From Clostridiales bacterium (lineage in GTDB: Bacteria; Bacillota; Clostridia; Christensenellales; Aristaeellaceae): DNA of 64,000 bases. A program made the translations under genes and the position numbers. Where the stretch lies: NCBI GenBank assembly GCA_004557125.1, contig SFET01000005.1, positions 1-64,000 of the forward strand, in the 5' to 3' direction. A model generated the notes under the pieces. That model worked only from the letters and a program-made list of their open reading frames with translations, did not search any database and had not been told where the DNA came from. Of this stretch, positions 16,911 to 22,920 are shown piece after piece. Position 1 is the first letter of the stretch. Each line of letters opens with the position of its first letter.

Positions 16911-16926
16911 AGTAGCGTGCGCAACT
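16911..16926 (-). promoter_or_regulatory. Candidate MarR operator
   Basis: The inverted repeat AGTnGCG-NN-CGCnACT lies 45 bases upstream of the MarR start codon, where MarR proteins usually bind their own promoter. Confidence 0.5.
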
Positions 16927-16994
16927 ATATTTTGTTGAAGGTTCCGTTGATTTCGGCTCTTTACGCGCCTTTCCGGCAGACATCCGCGCAAAAG

Positions 16995-17033
16995 GAGCCG
17001 CCCCTGTTTCAATCGAAGCAACAGGGACGGCTC
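16995..17033 (-). terminator. Terminator of the damaged opp operon
   Basis: GAGCCGTCCCTGTT pairs with AACAGGGGCGGCTC (one mismatch) and is followed on the minus strand by CTTTT. It lies directly after the DUF3899 stop codon; with AAAAGAGC on the other side it could work both ways. Confidence 0.75.
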
Positions 17034-17036
17034 TTT

Positions 17037-17417
17037 TCAGAGATAATAGAACAGTGTCAGGAGAATTGCCGCAGCGAGGAAGAACAGCCCGGGCAGCAGC
17101 AGCGGATCGCCCGCGCGCTTGCGCTTCTCCCGCCGGGTGTAGTCGAAATAGGATGCGTACTTCTTGTCCACGCCGCGCAGCCGCGCCAGCAGGCTGGACA
17201 TGGTGTAGCGCAGGCCGTCGAACAGGCCCTCGCCAGAGATCCACAGCAGGGCGCTGAGGCCGCTGAGCAGCACGCCGGTCAGCAGGGCCGCGTTGCTCAG
17301 AATGCGCAGCCACTCCCGCGCGCCGCTGATCTGCCCGGGCTTCTGATAGAGCAAGCTCAACAGGAACAGCGCAGCGCCGCACAGCAGGGCGATCAGCTTG
17401 CCCAGATGCCGCCTCAC
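17037..17417 (-). CDS. DUF3899 membrane protein
   Basis: This 126-residue protein has three hydrophobic segments (about residues 7-23, 39-59 and 107-125), the last at the extreme C-terminus after a very basic stretch (RREKRKRAGDP). The pattern and the SYFDYTRREKRK segment match DUF3899 proteins, which are often found beside oligopeptide transporter genes in Clostridia. It overlaps the end of the OppF gene by four bases (ATGA) and is the last gene of this operon. The function is unknown; an accessory role for the transporter is only suggested by position. Confidence 0.75.
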   Translation of the reverse strand: MRRHLGKLIALLCGAALFLLSLLYQKPGQISGAREWLRILSNAALLTGVLLSGLSALLWISGEGLFDGLRYTMSSLLARLRGVDKKYASYFDYTRREKRKRAGDPLLLPGLFFLAAAILLTLFYYL

Positions 17418-18478
17418 GCCTGCCTCCGGAACGCTTCCGCCTCGGCCTCGGTGCAGCGCACGAAGTGGCCCGGGTAGATCTCCCGCAGCGCAAGGCTCTG
17501 CTGCTCGGCAGGGCTGTACTCCGGCTGCTGGTAGACGATGCGGCGGCGTCGCTTCTCGTAGTGCGGGTCGGGCATGGGGATGGCCGACAGCAGCGCCCGG
17601 GTGTAGCCGTGCAGCGGGCGTGCAAACAGCTCGTCCGAGCTCGCCAGCTCCACCAGGTGCCCGAAGTACATCACGCCGATGCGGTCGGAGAAGTACTTGA
17701 CCACCGACAGGTCGTGGGCGATGAACAGGATGGAGATGCCCGTCTCCTCGCGCAGCTGGCCCAGCAGGTTGATGACCTGCGCCTGTATGGACACGTCCAG
17801 CGCAGACACCGGCTCGTCGGCGATGATCAGTTTGGGCTCCATGATGATGGCCCGGGCCACGCCGATGCGCTGGCGCTGTCCGCCGGAGAATTCGTGGGGA
17901 TAGCGGTTGGCGTGCTCCGGCAGCAGGCCCACCTTGCCCAGCACCTCCAGCACCATCTTATCGATCTGCTTCTCATCCTTCAGGCCGCGGATGCGCAGGC
18001 CCTCGGCGATGATCTCCTTGATGGTCATGCGGGGGTTCAGCGAGGCCATGGGGTCCTGAAAGATCATCTGGATCTGGGTCACGGAGGGGTACTTCCTCCG
18101 CAGCTCCCTCGACTCGGCCTCCGCCCTTCGGCACTCCGACCGGGCCTGCGCAAGCGCCGTGCGGGCGGCCTGCTTCTGCTCCGGGGCAGCCTGCTTCAAG
18201 GCCTTCTTCGCCTGACGCACCGCCTCCTGCTGCTCCCAGGGGCCCGAGGAGATCAGCTCGCCGTCGAACCACACCCTGCCGCCGGTGGGCTGGTAGAGCT
18301 TGATGATGGAGCGGGCCGTGGTGGTCTTGCCGCAGCCGGACTCCCCCACCAGGCCCAGAATCTCGCCCTTTTTCAGCGTGAGGCTCACATCGTCCACGGC
18401 CTTTGTCACGGCTCTGCCGGACGCAAAGTACTGCCGCAGATGCTCCACCCGGAGCAGCTCGTTCTTCTCAGCATGCAT
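17414..18478 (-). CDS. Oligopeptide ABC transporter ATP-binding protein (OppF type)
   Basis: This is a 354-residue ABC ATPase with Walker A GESGCGKTT, Q-loop QMIFQDP, signature FSGGQRQRIGVARA, Walker B LIIADEP and H-loop FIAHDLS. Between Walker A and the Q-loop there is an unusual inserted Gln/Ala/Arg-rich helical stretch of about 60 residues (about 85-145). The C-terminal extension ends PGHFVRCTEAEAEAF, the OppF-type oligopeptide domain. The ATG at 18478 has GGAGGTG upstream and overlaps the stop of the OppD reading frame by one base. This gene is intact, but the partner OppD is damaged and no complete permease or binding protein remains here. Confidence 0.9.
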   Translation of the reverse strand: MHAEKNELLRVEHLRQYFASGRAVTKAVDDVSLTLKKGEILGLVGESGCGKTTTARSIIKLYQPTGGRVWFDGELISSGPWEQQEAVRQAKKALKQAAPEQKQAARTALAQARSECRRAEAESRELRRKYPSVTQIQMIFQDPMASLNPRMTIKEIIAEGLRIRGLKDEKQIDKMVLEVLGKVGLLPEHANRYPHEFSGGQRQRIGVARAIIMEPKLIIADEPVSALDVSIQAQVINLLGQLREETGISILFIAHDLSVVKYFSDRIGVMYFGHLVELASSDELFARPLHGYTRALLSAIPMPDPHYEKRRRRIVYQQPEYSPAEQQSLALREIYPGHFVRCTEAEAEAFRRQA

Positions 18479-19518
18479 CACGCTTCACCTCCCAACGCGC
18501 GCATCCTTTTGATGCGCTCCGTGACAATCCTCGGCGGCTCCACCTTCGGCGCATTGGGATGCAGCATCCATGTGGCCGCATAGTGGGTGGGCGAAAGCTG
18601 GAACAGCGGCGGCTCCTCCTCGAAGTCGATGGCCTGGCATACTTGTTCCGGGGCGCAAAGGCGTCGCCCTTGGGCGGGAACAGCATGTTGGGTGGCGTTC
18701 CGGGGATGGACTCCAGCTTCTCCTTGGTGTCCAGATCGGGGATGGAGGCCAGCAGCGCCCAGGTGTAGGGGTGGGCGGGCTGATAGAAGATTTCGTCCGC
18801 CGTGCCGTACTCCACGATCTTGCCCGCGTACATCACGGCGATGCGGTCGGCCATGTTGGCCACCACGCCCATGTCGTGGGTGATGAAGATGACGGAGAGC
18901 CTGCGCTCCTCCTTGATGGAGTTGATGAGCTCCAGAATCTGCGCCTGAATGGTCACGTCCAGCGCGGTGGTCGGCTCGTCGCAGATCAGAATCTCGGGGT
19001 TGGCCGACAGGGCGATGGCGATGACCACGCGCTGCCGCATGCCGCCGGACAGCTCGAAGGGATACTGGTTGAAGCGGCGCTCCGGGTCGGAGATGCCCAC
19101 GCCGGCCAACAGCTTCAGCGCCCGCTCCCTCGCGTCCTTCTTGGATATCTTGCCGTTGAGCAGCATGGACTCGGTCAGCTGCTTGCCGATCTTCATGATG
19201 GGGTTCAGGCTGGACAACGGGTCCTGGAAGATCATGCCCAGCTTGTTGCCGCGGTACTTGTGGAACTGATCCTCCTTCAGCTGCAGCAGATCCACGCCCT
19301 CGTAGAGGATGGAACCCGCGTCCACCACGGCGTTGGGAGCCAGGATGCCCATCAGCGACCGCGCCGTGACCGACTTGCCCGAGCCGGATTCGCCCACGAT
19401 GGCCAGCGTCTCACCCTTGTACAGGTCGAAGTCGATGCCGCGCACGGCGCGCACCATGCCCTCGTTGGTGCGGAAGGAAACCGTCAGGTTCTGCGCCTGA
19501 AGGATCTTTTCTCTGCGC
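18478..19518 (-). pseudogene. Oligopeptide ABC transporter ATP-binding protein (OppD type), damaged at both ends
   Basis: The core is a normal OppD: VRGIDFDLYKGETLAIVGESGSGKS, MIFQDPLSSLNP, LSGGMRQRVVIAIAL, LICDEPTTALD and FITHDMGVV. Near 18640 a one-base loss changes the frame after PPKGDAFAPRNKY; in the other frame the expected end continues (QAIDFEEEPPLFQLSPTHYA, then the stop at 18480-18478). At the 5' end the usual ATG is missing: the sequence EKILQAQNLTVSFRTNEG runs directly out of an OppC fragment in a different frame. The gene is therefore frameshifted and has lost its normal start; Met at 19457 would give a protein without the first strand. An assembly error cannot be excluded. Confidence 0.8.
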
Positions 19519-19806
19519 GCCGCCCATCTTGCTGGCAGCGTAGGCCAGACCGTCCGGGCTGGTCTCGTCCTTCTTGTAGATCGGAATCACATTGCCGTCC
19601 GCATCGCGCTTTGCGATGCCCTTCGCGTCGTGCTCGTACCAGTAGTTGGCGTTGTCCTTGTTCATCTCCTGCACCACCTTGGAGGTGTTGATCAGGGGAT
19701 AGAACAGCTGGATACCGGTCTCGCTCTGATAGTCCAGCGCCGCCTGATACTCGGACGGGGTCAGGTTGATGTAGACATACTCTTTGATAAAAAACTCGAA
19801 TTCGGA
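19519..19806 (-). pseudogene. Isolated fragment of an OppC-type permease
   Basis: About 96 residues (FEFFIKEYVYINLTPSEY to LAYAASKMGG) match the extracytoplasmic insertion found near the N-terminus of large clostridial OppC permeases. Neither the first TM helix before it nor the membrane domain after it is present. At its right end it runs into a 17-base inverted repeat; at its left end it is joined directly to the beginning of OppD. The remainder of oppC and all of oppB and oppA are absent. This suggests a deletion that removed most of the permease gene. Confidence 0.6.
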
Positions 19807-19845
19807 AACAACTCCCGATACAAGCGCAAGTTTTCTATCAAAGAG
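19780..19845. repeat. 17-base inverted repeat at the edge of the oppC fragment
   Basis: CTCTTTGATAAAAAACT at 19780-19796 is repeated in inverted form at 19829-19845 with one mismatch and a 32-base spacer. The similarity to oppC stops inside this structure, so it may mark a rearrangement or a chimeric fold-back join. Confidence 0.6.
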
Positions 19846-19944
19846 CAGTATTTGGGCATAAATACGCACGGCAGGCCCGCGCCGGGTTGTACCGGCGCGG
19901 GCCGCACGGTGCAGCCTTTGAACGCTTAATTGTAGTTCAGCTGG

Positions 19945-20047
19945 TAGTTGTTCGGCTGCTTAAATGGGAAACAGGTGAGAATCCTGTACAGTGCCGCTGC
20001 TGTATGGAGCTGGTGCGCTTTCACGATCGAAAGTCCGGAATACAGGA
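19945..20047 (+). promoter_or_regulatory. Cobalamin riboswitch, apparently orphan
   Basis: The conserved core of cobalamin riboswitches can be followed on the plus strand: AAATGGGAA, then CAGGTGAGAATCCTG, then CAGTGCCGCTGCTGT and, after a compact variable part, the B12 box AAGTCCGGAATACAGG. These line up with the consensus GGGAA, GGTGAAAATCC, CGGTCCCGCCACTGT and AGTCAGGAGACC with some drift in the B12 box. No coding sequence on the plus strand follows within a sensible distance; the next strand-matched items are a broken XRE gene at 20650 and the DUF3798 gene at 21477 with its own promoter. The controlled gene seems to have been lost. Confidence 0.65.
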
Positions 20048-20103
20048 AGATGATAGCGGATATTTTCATCAATTCAATATATGTACCGGATGACGGTCTG
20101 AAG

Positions 20104-20424
20104 TTAGGAGTTTGCTGCGCCACGAAAGTCGAGGCCAACCTCCACCCGGTGAATAGACGGTACATTGTCCTGAAGCGTGCACAGCTTTGCAGAAGCTCCT
20201 TGAAAGCGCCGTCCGGATGCGCGCTTCTGACGATCTGCATTGATTGCCCGCACGCGCTGGATTACTTCAAATAGCCGTGGCCGGCCAGGACAGATCGTCT
20301 TTTCCGTCCGGCTCTCGTCCGCCACCACCAAGTGGGCATTCATGGGATCCAGTCCGCGCTCCACGCATTCGACGGAGGCATAGAAGGATTTCAGATCAAT
20401 GGCAATGTACGTCCGCTGTTCCAT
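20104..20424 (-). pseudogene. Truncated Y-family DNA polymerase (UmuC/DinB-like)
   Basis: The first 75 residues are the palm of a clostridial UmuC-like polymerase: TYIAIDLKSFYASVECVERG with the metal-binding Asp and the steric Phe-Tyr, NAHLVVADESRTEKTIC and PGRPRLFEVIQRVRAIN. Between EKTIC and PGRPRLF about a dozen codons usually present (the LAVSP...YGI stretch) are missing in frame. After GRRFQGAS the similarity stops and the frame ends about 30 codons later, so roughly four fifths of the normal protein, including the catalytic SIDE motif, is absent. The ATG at 20424 is preceded by GAGGCGGAG. Confidence 0.7.
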
Positions 20425-20649
20425 GTCTCCGCCTCCTCGCTTTCAGTCAATTCCATTATACCCGGAATCCGAATCCCATGGAAGCGAACAGAATGCGAAT
20501 TTCTTGGGATGTCTCTGTTCTTGAGATAAGGATAAGCGGGAGCACACATAAGCGACCGAGATATAATGTCCATAAATCTCGTTTCATGTCATTCATGCAG
20601 CGCATGTCTATGATATAATTTGTATTACCATGCTTGAGGAGGTGCTATT

Positions 20650-20850
20650 GTGATTTCCTACACCCGTTTATGAAAACTCCTTGAGAGAAAGGGGTATTCT
20701 CCGAAGGATATTATTTGGCTCGCTGGGATCAGCGAATCAACCTATCGTAAGTTGAAAGCTAACGACGCTGTTCGAATAGATGTTCTGGAACGCATTTGCA
20801 AGGCATTAAATGCCGACATCGAGGATGTATGCAGTTTCAGAAAGGAATAG
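20650..20850 (+). pseudogene. XRE/Cro-type small DNA-binding protein with premature TGA
   Basis: From a GTG at 20650, nine bases after GAGGAGG, 67 codons read as a typical small Cro-like repressor. The residues ISYTRL are followed by TGA at 20671 where relatives have Trp (xxLWKLLExKG). After it come KLLERKGYSP, WLAGISESTYRKLKAN and DVLERICKALNADIEDVCSF, a complete helix-turn-helix ending at TAG 20850. A single TGG to TGA change explains the break. TGA is the ordinary stop of many genes here, so recoding is unlikely. A TATAAT lies at 20614-20619. It is a fresh pseudogene or a sequencing error. Confidence 0.7.
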
Positions 20851-20934
20851 ATTTATCTTTGCTACTTAAAAAACTCGAACCACAGGATACCTTTAACAAA
20901 GTCCTAATTTTCTGCCATTATCTTTCAGCAAAAA

Positions 20935-20966
20935 TGCCCGGCTGGAGGAGCGTCTCCAACCGGGCA
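20935..20966 (-). terminator. Rho-independent terminator
   Basis: TGCCCGGTTGGAG pairs with CTCCAGCCGGGCA and is followed on the minus strand by TTTTT. It probably ends the tRNA-Ala transcript. Confidence 0.7.
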
Positions 20967-21006
20967 ATCTTCTATGCACTTAATCCCAATTCTTCCCAAG
21001 AAAGGA

Positions 21007-21048
21007 ATAATCCGAACCCTTTCTTTAGGAAGAAAAAGTTCGGATTAT
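21007..21048 (-). terminator. Long hairpin directly after tRNA-Ala
   Basis: ATAATCCGAAC pairs perfectly with GTTCGGATTAT, and inside it TTTCTT pairs with AAGAAA. It lies ten bases beyond the 3' end of the tRNA and may act in processing or in a first termination step. Confidence 0.45.
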
Positions 21049-21058
21049 GCTGGTATGG

Positions 21059-21131
21059 TGGAGCATAGGGGAGTCGAACCCCTGGCCTTTTGAATGCCAT
21101 TCAAACGCGCTACCAACTGCGCTAATGCCCC
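21059..21131 (-). tRNA. tRNA-Ala (anticodon GGC)
   Basis: The minus strand folds as a 73-base tRNA. The acceptor arm GGGGCAT pairs with ATGCTCC (discriminator A), the D-arm is GCGCAGTTGGTAGCGC, the anticodon arm TTTGA-ATGGCAT-TCAAA shows the anticodon GGC, and the T-arm is CAGGGGTTCGACTCCCCTA-like with the invariant GGTTCGA. The CCA end is not encoded. A promoter lies 30 bases upstream. Its position at the edge of the decayed region fits tRNA genes as frequent insertion targets, but I see no duplicated 3' end nearby. Confidence 0.95.
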
Positions 21132-21160
21132 ATATATGTCGTTCGCATCGAACGAATAGC

Positions 21161-21189
21161 ATTATAGCATAAATCTCCGGGTTTGTAAA
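21161..21189 (-). promoter_or_regulatory. Promoter of tRNA-Ala
   Basis: On the minus strand TTTACA (21189-21184) and TATAAT (21166-21161) are 17 bases apart, 30 bases upstream of the tRNA 5' end. Confidence 0.7.
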
Positions 21190-21391
21190 GAGGTCAAGCC
21201 AATTTTTTTGCCGGTGCGGCGGTCCCCACGCTGCAGGGCAGACGTCCCCGTGCTGCATCTTCATCCATCTTCGTACGGATATTTTACGGTATCTGCAGAT
21301 CAAGGGCCCGGATTGTTCCAAAAGCACGGAAAAAAATCGTTAAATCCGCACAATAATTCTGGCAATCTCCGGAATATTTTGCAAAACTTGC
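21190..21391. other. Intergenic stretch between tRNA-Ala and the DUF3798 operon
   Basis: I see no gene here. It separates the divergent promoters of tRNA-Ala and the ABC transporter operon and is AT-richer towards its right end. Confidence 0.5.
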
Positions 21392-21420
21392 TTGACACTC
21401 ATAAAAAATGCGCGTATGAT
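21392..21420 (+). promoter_or_regulatory. Promoter of the DUF3798 ABC transporter operon
   Basis: TTGACA (21392-21397) and TATGAT (21415-21420) are separated by 17 bases; the transcript would start near 21427. Confidence 0.8.
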
Positions 21421-21429
21421 AAGGATAAT

Positions 21430-21451
21430 ACTTTGTAGCATTCTACAAAGT
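21430..21451 (+). promoter_or_regulatory. Perfect hairpin or operator at the 5' end of the DUF3798 transcript
   Basis: ACTTTGTAG and CTACAAAGT form a perfect 9-base palindrome with a 4-base loop, just after the predicted transcription start and 25 bases before the ATG. It could be an operator or a stabilising 5' hairpin. Confidence 0.55.
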
Positions 21452-21476
21452 CAAATAATATGAGGGGGACTCATTA

Positions 21477-22619
21477 ATGAAAAAGCTGCTTTGCATGCTG
21501 CTGGCCGCTCTGATGGCTCTGACCATGGCTTCCTTCGCAATGGCCGAAGAAACCGCCAGCTACAAGATCGCCATTCTGACCGGCACCACCTCCCAGGGTG
21601 AAGAGGAATTCACCGCCGCCTCCAAGCTGCTCGAGGAGTATCCCGACAAGGTTGTCACCGACACCTATCCGGACAACTTCTCCTCCGAGGTTGAGACCAC
21701 CATTTCCAAGCTGATTGCTTTCGCCAGCGATCCCGAGGTCAAGGCCATCATCTTCGTTCAGGCCGTTCAGGGCGCGGTTTCCGCTTTCACCCAGATCAAG
21801 GACAGCCTGGGCCGCGATGACATCCTGCTGATCGCCGGCGTTCCCGCCGAGGATCCGGCGGACATCTCCGCCGCTGCGGACATCGTTCTGGCCGTTGACG
21901 AGATCGGCTGCGGCTACCAGGTCGCCGACAAGGCCGCTGAGTGGGGCTGCGACGTGATCGTGCACTACTCCTTCGCGCGCCATCTGTCCTACGAGACCAT
22001 CGTTGCCAAGCGCGACGCGATGAAGATGACCGCTGAGACCTACGGCATCGAGTTCGTCGAGCGCGACTGCCCGGATCCGACCGGTGATGCCGGCATGTCC
22101 GGTGCCCAGGCCGCGGTGCTCGAGGATGTGCCGAAGGTCATGCAGGAGTACGCCGGCAAGAAGGTGTGCTTCTACTGCACCAACTGCGGCATCCAGGTCG
22201 CCCTGCAGCAGGCCGTTCTGGCCGCCGGCGAGGACGCTTACTACGCCCTGCCCTGCTGCCCGTCCCCGTTCCACGGCTATCAGGAGGCCTTCGGCCTTGA
22301 CGCCACCTACGGCGACATCGAAGGCGCCATCGTGAACCTGGCCAACTTCCTGGACGAGAACGGCGCTACCGGCCGCTTCTCCACCTGGGCGATCCCGGTC
22401 AACATGTCCATGATCAACGCTTCCTATGAGTATGCCTGCGCTTACGCCGAGGGCAAGCTCGAGGGCAAGGTTGACGAGGCCTTCCTGACCGAGTGCTTCT
22501 CCACCGCTGCTGGCAGCGAGGCCACGCTGGGCAAGTACACCGACGCCACCGGTACTGTTCAGGAGAACTACTACCTGATCCAGTTCAGCCCCATCGACTT
22601 CGCTGACTACGTCGGCTAA
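21477..22619 (+). CDS. DUF3798 substrate-binding-like secreted protein of an ABC importer
   Basis: This is a 380-residue exported protein. The first 23 residues are a signal peptide ending FAMAEE with a signal peptidase I site and no lipobox Cys. The mature part resembles periplasmic-binding-protein folds of the Med/BMP kind: YKIAILTGTTSQGEEEF at the start, VKAIIFVQAVQG and VCFYCTNCGIQVAL. It fits DUF3798, a family encoded beside sugar/nucleoside-type ABC transporters. The gene is first in an operon with an MglA-like ATPase and two BPD_transp_2 permeases, so it probably captures the ligand, which is unknown. AT-free codon choice and a consensus promoter suggest high expression. ATG 21477 follows GAGGGGG. 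Confidence 0.85.
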   Translation: MKKLLCMLLAALMALTMASFAMAEETASYKIAILTGTTSQGEEEFTAASKLLEEYPDKVVTDTYPDNFSSEVETTISKLIAFASDPEVKAIIFVQAVQGAVSAFTQIKDSLGRDDILLIAGVPAEDPADISAAADIVLAVDEIGCGYQVADKAAEWGCDVIVHYSFARHLSYETIVAKRDAMKMTAETYGIEFVERDCPDPTGDAGMSGAQAAVLEDVPKVMQEYAGKKVCFYCTNCGIQVALQQAVLAAGEDAYYALPCCPSPFHGYQEAFGLDATYGDIEGAIVNLANFLDENGATGRFSTWAIPVNMSMINASYEYACAYAEGKLEGKVDEAFLTECFSTAAGSEATLGKYTDATGTVQENYYLIQFSPIDFADYVG

Positions 22620-22632
22620 GCAAAACCGAACG

Positions 22633-22679
22633 ATCGCCCGAATCCACCCGCTCTGCGTGTGCGCCTGGGTTCGGGCGAT
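22633..22679 (+). terminator. Terminator or attenuator after the binding-protein gene
   Basis: ATCGCCCGAA pairs with TTCGGGCGAT and the tail is TCTTGATTTCTTT. It probably lets the binding protein be made in excess over the transporter genes that follow 240 bases later. Confidence 0.65.
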
Positions 22680-22920
22680 TCTTGATTTCTTTCACGCCGG
22701 AATCAGACGGCATCACGCGCGCTATCCTTCCGCCGGCGGCAGGCCGGAACATCTTTTTCTTCATTAATATTGCTTTGGATTTACACACTGAATTTGCATT
22801 CGCGCGGCGCTCTCGGGCCCGCTTGAATAGATCACACTTTGATACGTTGCAGCACGGTGACGGGGCCGGACAGGGTCCGTCATTCTCATGCAACGTAAAA
22901 ATGTTGGGAGGGCTGGCTTC
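22680..22920. other. Spacer between the DUF3798 gene and its ABC ATPase
   Basis: I recognise no gene in this 240-base stretch. It ends with the GGGAGGG ribosome site (22906-22912) of the ATPase gene. Confidence 0.5.

Noticed and set aside
19932..19955. tRNA-like D-arm sequence (TAGTTCAGCTGGTAG)
   Set aside because: No anticodon or T-arm follows; the next bases belong to the riboswitch core, so it is probably chance or at most a tiny tRNA scar.
20671..20673. TGA as a recoded Trp codon
   Set aside because: Many intact genes in the window end with TGA, for example the hydrogenase and MarR genes, so TGA is an ordinary stop here.
21139..21155. Dyad TCGTTCG-CAT-CGAACGA as a LexA box
   Set aside because: The half-sites are in the opposite order to the Bacillus-type LexA box (CGAAC-N4-GTTCG) and the spacing differs.
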